Source of the DNA: Phytophthora colocasiae
Taxonomy: Eukaryota > Oomycota > Peronosporomycetes > Peronosporales > Peronosporaceae
Length of the DNA stretch: 64,000 nt
Direction: 5' to 3'
NCBI GenBank assembly: GCA_018806915.1
Contig: JAGKQI010000103.1
Span: 434,001-498,000, forward strand
The notes beneath the pieces are model-generated. The model had not been told where the DNA came from and made no database searches. It saw nothing but the letters and a program-made list of their open reading frames with translations. Position numbers and translations under genes: made by a program. Below are positions 55,560 to 64,000 of the stretch, piece after piece. Each line of letters opens with the position of its first letter. Position 1 is the stretch's first letter.

Positions 55560-56635
55560 CCGAACCTGCAGTCTGTTCTGCGGGGGCTGATACTGCAGTT
55601 GACCCTGCTGGAGCGGATCCTCCAGTTGAATCTGCTGGAGCAGACCCTGTAGCCGACTCTGCAGGTGCAGATCCTGTAGTCGACGCGGCTGGAGCGGATC
55701 CTGCAGTTGAATCTGCTGGAGAGGATCCAGCGGTAGATGCTGCAGCAGAACTTGGTAGGGAACCGGTTTCGGACGATGCAGTTGACGCCACAGCTGACGT
55801 AGCTGCTGAGTCGGTTGCCGCTGAGCCTTCAGCAGATTCAATAGTAGAGGCATCAGTCGAAGCTGATGAAGCAGCGGCCTTCTTCTTAGGAGCAGGGGCA
55901 GATCCAGAAGCAGCGGACGAGAGATCTTCTACTGTGGATGATGTCGTTGATCCTTCAGTAGATCCTCCAGCCGAGCCCTCGGTCAACGCTGCTGATCCCA
56001 TAGCAGAGTCTTCCGTTGAAGCTGATGAAGTAGCAGTCTTCTTTTTAGGAACAGTCTTCTTTTTAGGAGCAGGAGAAGAACCAGAAGCAGAGTCTCCTGC
56101 TGCCGATGATGTCGCTGATCCTTCACCCGAGTCTTCAGTTGAAGCTGAAGAAGCAACAGTCTTCTTTTTCGGAGCAGTTTTCTTTTTAGGAGCAGGAGCA
56201 GAACCAGAAGCAGAGTCTCCTGCTGCCGATGATGTCGCTGAGCCTTCAGCAGAGTCTTCAGTCGATGCCGAAGAAGCAACAGTCTTTTTCGGAGCAGTTT
56301 TCTTTTTAGAAGCAGGAGCAGAACCTGAAGCAGAGTCTCCTGCTGCCGATGATGTCGCTGAGCCTTCAGCAGAGTCCTCCGTTGACGCTGATGAAGCAGC
56401 AACCTTGTTTTTAGGGACAGTTTTCTTTTTAGGAGCTGGTGCCGATCCAGAAGCTGCAGAGGAGAGGTCTTCCGTTGTGGATGCCGTCGCTGATCCTTCA
56501 GTAGATCCCACAGCAGAGTCTTCAGCCGATGTTGATGAAGCACCAGCAGCTTTCTTTTTAGGAGCAGGGGCTTCAGCAGAACCAGACGCAGCAGCAGATT
56601 CAGGAGCAACCTGAGTGGCAGTACCTCCAGCAGGA
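55560..56635 (-). repeat. Repeat-coded Lys/Ala/Ser/Pro linker of protein E
   Basis: Tandem copies of a 120-123 bp unit (marker GATGATGTCGCTGA at 56105, 56228 and 56348) encode APAPKKKTAPKKKTVASSAS then TEDSAEGSATSSAAGDSASG. A second array of 24-30 bp units near 55570-55740 encodes GSAPADST-like octamers. The linker resembles mucin or extensin-like spacers with histone-tail-like basic patches. Confidence 0.85.
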
Positions 56636-56943
56636 GCTTCAGCCGAAATGCGCGACCAAATCGCTCCTAACTTGTCGATTTCATCTCCATCTTGACCGAA
56701 GAAGCCGCCAAGTTGAAAGCCTTCTGGAGCCGTCACAGTGTTCTTACTATCCGTTTGAGAACCTGCCTCCACCTTGTTACCGGCACTCGTACCGAAGCTC
56801 AAGTAGAAAATCCGCGTTCGACCTTTCTTCTCTGCCCAATGCGCCTCCATCGACGTGATATACTCATCCTTAGCAAGTTTCAGTGTATTTGCTGTTCCGC
56901 CACTTCCACCATGAGTGAAGGTGGCTGCTTTCGGCCCAGTCAC

Positions 56944-57283
56944 TGTTGCAAAGCTGAAAGTCTCGCTTCAACTTCACTCGCTACATGAGGGTCGATGGAA
57001 GCCCTCAACTACTACATCAAGTGATTTCTCCCATTTCATACGCTCATACGAACAACACCGAAGGACAGACGACCATAACTAACCTCATTCAGGTCCGGAT
57101 GAAGGATCCTGTGCGTATGGGGAGCACTGTCGTCACTCTTCCCACAGAGGAGACCCAAGGGTAGCAACCCTTGTGCATTCGTCGTTTTCTTTCTCATTCT
57201 CACTTTTACCATCTAATACACAAACGTCTCCTAAACGACTACTGCTTTGTGTGTCTTCGGTCGGACTTCCTGCTAGTGCAATA
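56944..57283 (+). repeat. Copia 5' LTR
   Basis: 340 bp, identical by eye to the 3' LTR. It is followed directly by the primer-binding site at 57284-57298. Confidence 0.95.
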
Positions 57284-57298
57284 GGTTATGAGCCCAAA
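57284..57298 (+). other. Copia primer-binding site (half-tRNA initiator Met)
   Basis: GGTTATGAGCCC is the reverse complement of GGGCTCATAACC, the anticodon stem-loop of eukaryotic initiator tRNA-Met (anticodon CAT). Priming by an internal tRNA fragment is the mode known for Drosophila copia. The same site occurs at 1048. Confidence 0.7.
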
Positions 57299-57426
57299 TT
57301 GCGGCTCCTTCTGAAGACTCGACTTCCGTTACAACATATCTGTGACGTGTGAAACCTGCGACGTGAGAATCTGCGACGTGTGACAACTTCAACTTCAATC
57401 CTGCACTCGCGCAGCGTCCGGGCAAT

Positions 57427-58858
57427 ATGATGAACCCCAATGAAACAAAACCAAGTCGCGTTCGCCGGAGCCTCGACGATGACATGGAAGCTGCCAGTGC
57501 AGAACCCGACATTAAAACCGAAATCGACCCAGCTGATGTAGCCGAACTAACATGCTGAGTTGCGCCAGCAGTCCGTGGCTGCAGCGCAAATGATGAAAGA
57601 CCTAGACAGTATCCGTGAGCAAATGGATCGTAAGGAGAACCGCCCACGCCCAACAACAACCTCAACTGGAAGCCGAAATCGCCGAGTTGCGGGCCCAGGC
57701 AGCTAAAACCCCATGCTAATCGACGAGGTAGCGCAACTTAAAAGAGCCTTACAAGCAGCTCATGCCGGAGTAAATCCATCGCCTCGGCAACCTAAACTGA
57801 AAGATCTGAACTGCCGCAAGTTTGGAGGACAAGAAGTATACCCGGGGCTAGGCTCTGATTTGAATATTTCATCCTAGAATACGAGCAGGCCATCAGCACG
57901 GAATCCATGATTAACAACTCAAGTGATGGACGTCTCAACTCAAGGCCTCCGTATTGGTCAACTTCCTAGAAGGAAAGGCGTCCTGATTCTTTCATGGAAA
58001 CATAGCGCACGGCGCAGAGCTAAACCTAGTTTTAGCTATGATGACTTTAAGATGAAGCTGAAGTCGGAGTATGGCTGTAAGTTAAGCCAAATCCAGCTAT
58101 GCAAACGACTAACATCTGTAAACGGCCCCAAGACTCATGGACAGAATATCTGGATTACCTGAGCATGTTGCCGGACTGATGAGTGGTGATCACAGCCTTT
58201 AGTGTTGGAAACATTTTGCTCTTACGCGTGTCCTGGATCTATCGAGTACTCTGATTTCAAAATCGACCGTACTAACACTGACTACTTACTCGAAGTTGAT
58301 CGCATCCTAGCACTACTGGTTGATTTGCGTGGTGACGGGCGAAAACGTGATCGTCCTGGTCGGCCTCCAACAGGAAACGAAAAAGAAGAGCGGTAACCAG
58401 CAACCAACCCCAATCACCCCAAGAATCCGCCCCCGACAAACACAATCAAAACAAAAAACGGCTGAAACAACCAGAACCATGCTCTCACAGCATCGGCAAA
58501 ACCTGGTCAAAAGTTGATTTGTTACGTATGTGACAAAGAAGGCCACCGCGGCCCCGCCTGCCCAGATCTTAAGCGAGTCAAGGCCGCACTTAAACAGCAA
58601 GGCCAAGCACACAACATCACTGTTGACACGGATTCGATAACCACGAGTACAGATGATAACGAAGCACACCTGTGGTACGCTGCATCCAAGTCAACTCGCA
58701 ATTCAGCACCACCTGAGTGGATCCTGGATTCAGGAGCAACTCATCACATGTGCGGTGATAAACGCATGCTCTTCGGCCTTGAGCCTGTACACCTGACAAT
58801 CAACGCTTGCGAACTCTCGCAAACCATCACTGCTACTCACAAAGGTAACTGTCTCTGA
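57427..58858 (+). pseudogene. Copia gag, zinc knuckle and protease, frameshifted
   Basis: The ATG at 57427 starts MMNPNETKPSRVRRSLDDDM and stops at about 57560; the continuing peptide AELRQQSVAAAQMMKDLDSI is in another frame. Further slips occur through the capsid region (FSYDDFKMKLKSEYGCKLSQ at 58030). The nucleocapsid knuckle CYVCDKEGHRGPAC is at 58521. The protease site WILDSGATHHMCGDKRM is near 58725. At least five frame changes are needed to read gag through. Confidence 0.75.
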
Positions 58859-59791
58859 AACTACAGTAAACGGGACCAAGCACAAGATTCTACACACAAA
58901 AGTGTACTACTGCGAGTCACTTCGGCGAAATCTAGTATCGCTAACTCAGCTCCGCGCCCGTGGACTGACATTCAACTTCGCGGATCGATGCGCATTCTTA
59001 TCTCCCCGACGGATCGATCGTTGAGAAGCAATCGAGCACAAAGGGCTGTGGATGATCGTTGCAGACACTATAGATGAACGCCGAGGAGATGCCCAAGCAT
59101 TCTTTGTGGATGTTCCTGAAACTTCCTGGAGCAGTGGCACGAACGTCTCGGGCATGTCAACTACCAGGACCTGTTGCGGATGGTCAACAAGAATCTGGCG
59201 AACGGTATCTCTCTGACAAATAAGAAGGTCAAGTTTTGTATGGCCTGCGCTGAAGCCAAGCAATCGCGCAACAAACAGCCCGTCGTAGACACTTCTGACT
59301 CTGCCCCGACAGATGAAGTTGGAGCCGTCATATCAATGGACTTGAAGACGGACCTTCGTCCAGACAGAAATGGGCACCGTCACATCTTCACGATCGTGGA
59401 TCACGCGTCAAACTACAACAAGATATATCTGCTCCATGCCAAAAGCGAAGCTTTTGACCGCATTGTGGAATTTGCATCAGAATTCCAACGTCAGTACGAC
59501 TTGAAGATCAAGGTTATACGCTCCGATGGAGGGGGAGAATTCGCAAACCACAAGTTCCAAGCGTACGTCGCACAACACGGCATACGTCTCCAGGATACGC
59601 ACCCCAACACGTCTGCCTCCAACGGGAAAGCCGAACGTTTCCACCGGACATTGATGAACTCGGCACGAGCAATGCTAGCATCGTCTCTTCCACAGCGATA
59701 CTGGGGAGATGCAGTATTGTACGCATCATACATTCGTAATCGGATTCCGACACGCGCAAACGCCGACTACAAGTCACCCTGCACGTACTAA
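58859..59791 (+). pseudogene. Copia integrase
   Basis: The gag-pre-integrase finger region (ending CMACAEAKQSRNKQP) is at 59150-59280. The core has SMDLKTDLRPDRNGH (first Asp), RSDGGGEFANHKF (second Asp near 59525) and TSASNGKAERFHRTLMNSAR (catalytic Glu near 59630). PQRYWGDAVLYASYIRNRIP completes it. The 59174-59791 frame is open, but both borders are frameshifted. Confidence 0.85.
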
Positions 59792-61828
59792 CTGGAAAAC
59801 AACCACGAGTCTCGCATATTTTGCGGTTTGGATCCGCGTACTGTGCACGTTCAACACAAGAAAGGCCGCAGCCTAGCTAAAAGAGCTGAAAAGGCTATCG
59901 TCGTCGGCATATCGTCCACCCAGAAAGGCTACTTCCTGCTGTTACCACGAACGAAGAGGTTTACTACAAGTCCGGACGTTCAAAACGTGAATAAGTTGGA
60001 TATCTCCAGTCCAGAGACACTAAACCGTCTTCATGAAGAAGAAGATAATCCTCAGGATAAACCGGCTTCAGACTCAAATACCGACTCGGAACTCAATGCA
60101 GATACCGAAGAAGGTGTTCATGAAGACCATGGCTGTCCATTTCTGCGGCGCGCGCCGAGTCTTCGGAGGCGACAGCCAGAAAAGCCAGCAGATTTCGAGT
60201 TACCACAGTCTTTTATCGACGCATTTGCCGGACCGGCTTACGCACTTTTGACCATCCGCGCGTCGGACCATGTTAAAGAGCCCCGCACTGTTGACGAAGC
60301 CATGCGCAGCGAATACTGGACCCAGTGGAAAGCAGCCATGGAAAAAGAACTGGCTGACCTACAAGCAAATGGTACCTGGGAATTGGTCGAGACACCTACC
60401 GATGCCAACGTTGTGACATCTAAATGGGTGTACAAGATTAAGTTTGCGAGCAACGGCGAGCTGGAGAGGTTCAAAGCCTCGACTGGCTGCCTGAGGTTTT
60501 ACGCAGAAATTTGGTGTGGACTTTGAAGCAACGTTCGCGCCCGTGCTTAAAATCTCCAGTTCGACTTATCACAGCACTTGCGGCTATCTGGAAAGCCGCT
60601 TTGCAAGGTGATGTGCCTAATGCTTATTTGAAGTCTGACATCGACAAGAAAATTTACCTGAAGCCACCAAAGGGAACTCCTGGAGCCGACGGGAATATGT
60701 CCTGGTTACTTCTCAAAGGTCTCTATGCGGTTAAAGCAAAGTGGCAAGCTCTGGAATGACCTAATCGATGCGTTTCTCAAGGCGGAAGGTTTTTCGAGGA
60801 AGCAAGATCGACCCGTGTATCTATTTCATGAGGCGTGATGGAAATCTCGCGTTCGCGGCCTCTACGTCGATGATGTGCTGGTAGTAAGCCAGCGACAAGC
60901 CATCGGAGGTCGTGATGTCACGCCTCGCTCAGCGTTTCAATATCAAAAACCTGGGGAAGCTCAAAGTGCCTAGGCATTTGGATTAATCGCACCACGGATG
61001 GCATCTTCCTGCACCAACAACAATCGACAATCGACCTGCTGGAAAAGTTCGACATGGTAAACTGCAAACCCGTCGCGACCCCCATGGATGTCCACCATCA
61101 GTTCTTTGATGAATCCGGTGACGCATTTCACGACAGCAACCAGTATCGTGAAGCTATCGGAAGCCTTCTTTGGCTATCAAATTGCACTCGACCTGACATC
61201 ACGGTTGCAACAAACACTCTGTCGCGCTGTGTCGTGTCCGTCTTTGACGCACTGGAACGGGGTGAAGCGGATTCTACGCTACTTGAAGGGCACTTCCAAC
61301 ATTGGACTATTCTACAAATTCGGCAGCGGCACTTCGACGAAATTCGCAGCCTATCGTTTACTCCGACGCAAACTGGGCCGGCGACTCACTGACAGCGAAA
61401 TCGACAAGCGGCTCCGTCCTCCAGATCAATGGCATGACAATTTCCTGGTTTTCGAGGAAACAAACCACAGTTTCCCTATCCACTATGGAAGCAGAATACG
61501 TTGCAGCATGCTCTGCTGTTCAAGACTGCATCTCAATCAACCAACAGCTTCAAGAAATCGGCCTACTACACGACAACGACTCAACACTACTCCGTGGACA
61601 ACCAGTCAGCAATAAAATCGGGATGGAAAATGCCATTACGACTCAGCGTACGCGTCACCTCGCTATCAAGTATCATTTTGTACGAGACGCAATTTCCAGG
61701 AAGCAAGTTCGCGTTGAATACTGCCCCACTCAACAACAAATTGCTGACATTTTCACCAAGGCCACCGATCGCATTATCTTTGGTCGCCTGCGGGGCATGC
61801 TCCGGCTCAGAAGCTTCACTAAGGGGAG
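59792..61828 (+). pseudogene. Copia reverse transcriptase and RNase H, frameshifted
   Basis: A linker with acidic and RR-rich blocks (59828-60180) leads to the RT: NGTWELVETPTDANVVTSKW (60370), then, in shifted frames, LQGDVPNAYLKSDIDKKIYL (60605) and the catalytic YVDD (60863-60874). RNase H follows: YSDANWAGDSLTAKSTSG and SLSTMEAEYVAACSAVQDC, then HFVRDAISRKQVRVEYCPTQ and IADIFTKATDR (61750). The frame of the last section runs into the LTR. Several one-base shifts break the RT. Confidence 0.85.
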
Positions 61829-62168
61829 TGTTGCAAAGCTGAAAGTCTCGCTTCAACTTCACTCGCTACATGAGGGTCGATGGAAGCCCTCAACTACTAC
61901 ATCAAGTGATTTCTCCCATTTCATACGCTCATACGAACAACACCGAAGGACAGACGACCATAACTAACCTCATTCAGGTCCGGATGAAGGATCCTGTGCG
62001 TATGGGGAGCACTGTCGTCACTCTTCCCACAGAGGAGACCCAAGGGTAGCAACCCTTGTGCATTCGTCGTTTTCTTTCTCATTCTCACTTTTACCATCTA
62101 ATACACAAACGTCTCCTAAACGACTACTGCTTTGTGTGTCTTCGGTCGGACTTCCTGCTAGTGCAATA
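61829..62168 (+). repeat. Copia 3' LTR
   Basis: 340 bp, preceded by the purine tract AAGGGGAG and followed by target duplication GTCAC at 62169-62173. Confidence 0.95.
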
Positions 62169-62395
62169 GTCACTTCCAACGAAATGCCATCGACTCGTTC
62201 TCCAGCTCGAATAGTAATCGAACCGATCGTTTGTCCTGCTACGACTGAAGCTTGATCCGAGAACTCCGTACCATGAGGACCACCAAAGCTTTCACTTAGC
62301 TGTACGGCATCGTCTGCCGATAAAACCCCGGTGGATATCACAAGGAGAAGACATATAAATGCCTGGAATATCCTCGCCACTGAGTGCGGTATCAT

Positions 62396-62826
62396 GCTCT
62401 CGACCCTGAGCTTTCTGAAATGGCAAGAGGTTCTGCTACAGTACATCGGAATCGAGACAGCACGCTGTTTACGGCGTCGAGATAACACAATACTTTAATG
62501 CAGAGTATGAAGTTAAGATTGGTGGTTCGGTAGGACAAACATACAAAAACACCTCAAAATCAAAATAAACATCCAAAAAGCTTGTCAGCACCCATAAAAC
62601 AACTTTGGCACCATAAACTTTGATGCGATGACGACAAGCAGCCATGCTTCACCACCAATCGTTTGGTCAGCACTGCAAACGTAGACAGGCACACCACAAA
62701 AGCAATCAAAGCTGCTTCACTATAACACAACACCAACGTTGCATCGGCAAGATCTCTCTCTCTCTCTCACTCAGAAATCTCCCTAGCACGACCTACTACT
62801 CTACACCACTTTCCAGAACTACCACC
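62396..62826. other. Divergent spacer with CT microsatellite
   Basis: It lies between the start of gene E and the MULE frame. A (CT)n tract lies at about 62754-62768. Promoters of both may be here; no inverted repeat was identified. Confidence 0.4.
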
Positions 62827-64000
62827 ATGCCTGCTCTTTTAGCTTGGACCACGATTTCCAACGGCATCACCAAGGAAGACGCCTCAATGCTGCTTGAGAC
62901 GTTCAAGACGTTCAAGATCGCTAAGAGCGAGCTCGTCCCATGTAAGGTTTGCGCGCTCTCCTCCCCGCACAACATGCGTCGCCGCATGCTGGTGTGCAAC
63001 TCCAAACCTTGCAAAGACGTCGAGCCTCTTGCCCATTGTAGGTGGCGCTGCAAGACGCTGACGTGTCAAGTGATGAATTTGGTTAGTATTTTCGAGATAA
63101 AAAGTCACATTTCACCGCTGGAGTCGCCTAGGAAGCCTCGCTTGACGGAGCAGATGAAGGACGTGGCGCGCTCACTTGCAGCGGAGGGCTTGAAGCCAGC
63201 TCGGATTCGGAATGCGTTTCTCAATCGATTTAATTTGGATGAGTCCAGCCTACCACCCCTACGAAACGTGCAGCGTTTTACTCAGCACTACACCCGAGTT
63301 AAGCTTGGCGGAAGTGACGATTTTCTAGATGTCCGAGACCAGGTGGTCGAAATGGCGTTTTCGCTAGGGCAGCTCAGCTCGGATCCATTCACGTTCACTT
63401 GGGAGTGCGAGGCTGACGGATCTCCCCATGTTGGAATTGGGTCGGATCAAGATCCGTTTATTGTGGGCATCACGACTGAGAGACTGCTAAGATCGGCTGA
63501 CCGTGACTCGGGCTCGTTCGTTATGCACGCTGATGCGACGTTCAAGCTCAACCAGATTGGCTATCCCGTCTTCGTGGTCGGAATCTCCGATATGGCGAGG
63601 TCCTTTCACTTGTTGGCTGTGTTTGTCACCTCTCAGCGCCGAGAGCCCGACTATTTCAAAATGTTTTGTGCGCTGAAGAACGTGTACTATCGTGCAACTG
63701 GCAAAGAATTCTCGGTGCAATACGCCATGGCAGATGCAGATGATGCTCAGTGGCGCGCTGCTCAGGCTGCATTTGGCACAAACTGTAGCTTCAGAAGTCT
63801 GATGTGCTATTACCACGTCACTGCGAAGGTCTATGAGAAAACGCGAGGGCTGCATCCAACACTGGCCGCTGAAGCTTTTAAGGGAGTGACGGACTTGCAC
63901 TTCGCATACAGCAAGTCCGAGTACGAGGACTTGAAGACCCGTGTACTAGCAGAATGGGCCACGCGACCCGAGCTTCTCACTTTCAGCGCGTACTTTAAAG
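62827..64000 (+). CDS. Mutator-like (MULE) transposase, 3' end outside window
   Basis: From the ATG at 62827 (MPALLAWTTISNGITKEDAS) the frame is open to the window edge, 391 codons. A cysteine-rich N-terminus (CKVCALSSPH...CNSKPC...CRWRCKTLTC) looks like the zinc-binding DNA-binding head of oomycete MULEs. The MULE DDE core then starts with VMHADATFKLNQIGYPVFVV (first Asp, about 63530). YAMADADDAQWRAAQAAFG (second Asp) and LMCYYHVTAKVYEKTRG follow, the C/H-containing stretch typical after the second Asp. It is intact so far, so this may be a live transposase. The terminal repeats are not seen. Confidence 0.8.
   Translation, partial: MPALLAWTTISNGITKEDASMLLETFKTFKIAKSELVPCKVCALSSPHNMRRRMLVCNSKPCKDVEPLAHCRWRCKTLTCQVMNLVSIFEIKSHISPLESPRKPRLTEQMKDVARSLAAEGLKPARIRNAFLNRFNLDESSLPPLRNVQRFTQHYTRVKLGGSDDFLDVRDQVVEMAFSLGQLSSDPFTFTWECEADGSPHVGIGSDQDPFIVGITTERLLRSADRDSGSFVMHADATFKLNQIGYPVFVVGISDMARSFHLLAVFVTSQRREPDYFKMFCALKNVYYRATGKEFSVQYAMADADDAQWRAAQAAFGTNCSFRSLMCYYHVTAKVYEKTRGLHPTLAAEAFKGVTDLHFAYSKSEYEDLKTRVLAEWATRPELLTFSAYFK

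Larger units (their letters stand above)
56944..62168 (+). mobile_element. Ty1/copia LTR retrotransposon inserted in jacalin gene E
   Basis: LTRs of 340 bp (56944-57283, 61829-62168) are identical as far as I can read. They are flanked by a perfect 5-bp duplication GTCAC (56939-56943, 62169-62173). The LTRs start TGTTGC and end GCAATA. Primer-binding site GGTTATGAGCCCAAA is at 57284 and polypurine tract AAGGGGAG at 61821-61828. Order is gag, protease, integrase, RT, RNase H, so it is Copia. The internal coding region is broken by many frameshifts and could not drive its own movement. Confidence 0.95.
52526..62395 (-). pseudogene. Large four-jacalin-domain secreted protein E, split by a Copia element and frameshifted
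   Basis: The ATG at 62395 starts a signal peptide (MIPHSVARIFQAFICLLLVI, then STGVLSADD). Jacalin domain 1 begins (QLSESFGGPHGTEFSD) and is cut at 62174, where Copia (56944-62168) intervenes. It resumes at 56943 (GPKAATFTHGGSGGTANTLK) and ends near 56640. A Ser/Ala/Pro/Lys linker of about 370 residues follows (56635-55530). Jacalin domains 2 (55517-55076), 3 (54960-54540) and 4 (54495-54050) come next. Then the shared family module runs from IRNWVGPTIGKSSDT through CPLSYPIVCGLECIPQNDDC to GGHITMHVRINPS, with the stop at 52526. A deletion of about 7 bases near 53936, at the expected ACYRK, shifts the frame. It was an original secreted protein of roughly 1,550 residues and is now doubly broken. 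Confidence 0.88.

Noticed and set aside
55508..56614. 368-codon plus-strand open frame
   Set aside because: It is the antisense of the repetitive Ala/Ser/Lys linker of lectin gene E. Codon bias of the repeat leaves the opposite strand open.

Overview
The window looks like a gene-sparse, transposon-rich stretch of an oomycete nuclear genome, most likely Phytophthora or a close relative. The evidence is short GT-AG introns (about 60-75 bp), high-GC3 host genes, an oomycete-type Crypton, Helitron, Mutator-like and mariner-like sequences, chromodomain Gypsy and Copia retrotransposons, and a local family of secreted jacalin-lectin proteins. No rRNA, tRNA or CRISPR array was found.

Left third (1-28000) is almost entirely mobile DNA. 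Two halves of a Crypton tyrosine-recombinase gene (2-366 and 5152-6233) flank a scrambled Copia mosaic with segments in both orientations, two perfect fold-back palindromes and a TIR element. Next come a RING-finger pseudogene (6298-8399, minus), a frameshifted 2OG-dioxygenase-like/zinc-finger gene (10159-10891), an aconitase pseudogene (11201-about 11960, minus) and a decayed Helitron Rep/helicase gene (12021-18729, minus). A young Gypsy element follows (19162-26755, 5-bp target duplication TGTAC, near-identical LTRs). After it lies a roughly 1.1-kb inverted-repeat element (26814-27921) encoding an unrecognised protein.

Middle (28068-52187) holds the host genes. They are a four-exon SET-domain methyltransferase-like gene, a cluster of jacalin-domain secreted proteins (29562-39601; two intact, one frameshifted, one heavily deleted), an unconventional myosin, a YccV-like/TPR gene head-to-head with COP9 signalosome subunit 1, a coiled-coil protein and a mitochondrial pyruvate/branched-chain dehydrogenase kinase. 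A deleted mariner-type element sits 90 bp upstream of the intact jacalin gene at 37544.

Right part (52526-62395, minus) is a much larger jacalin-family gene. It has four jacalin domains, a Lys/Ala/Ser/Pro repeat linker and the same C-terminal module as its relatives. A Copia element with LTRs identical by eye (56944-62168, target duplication GTCAC) splits its first jacalin domain. A Mutator-like transposase reading frame (62827 onward) runs off the right edge.

Coding frames were joined by reading the sequence by eye. Exon sums that are multiples of three support the SET, YccV/TPR, CSN1 and coiled-coil models. Domain names are from family knowledge, and no search was run.
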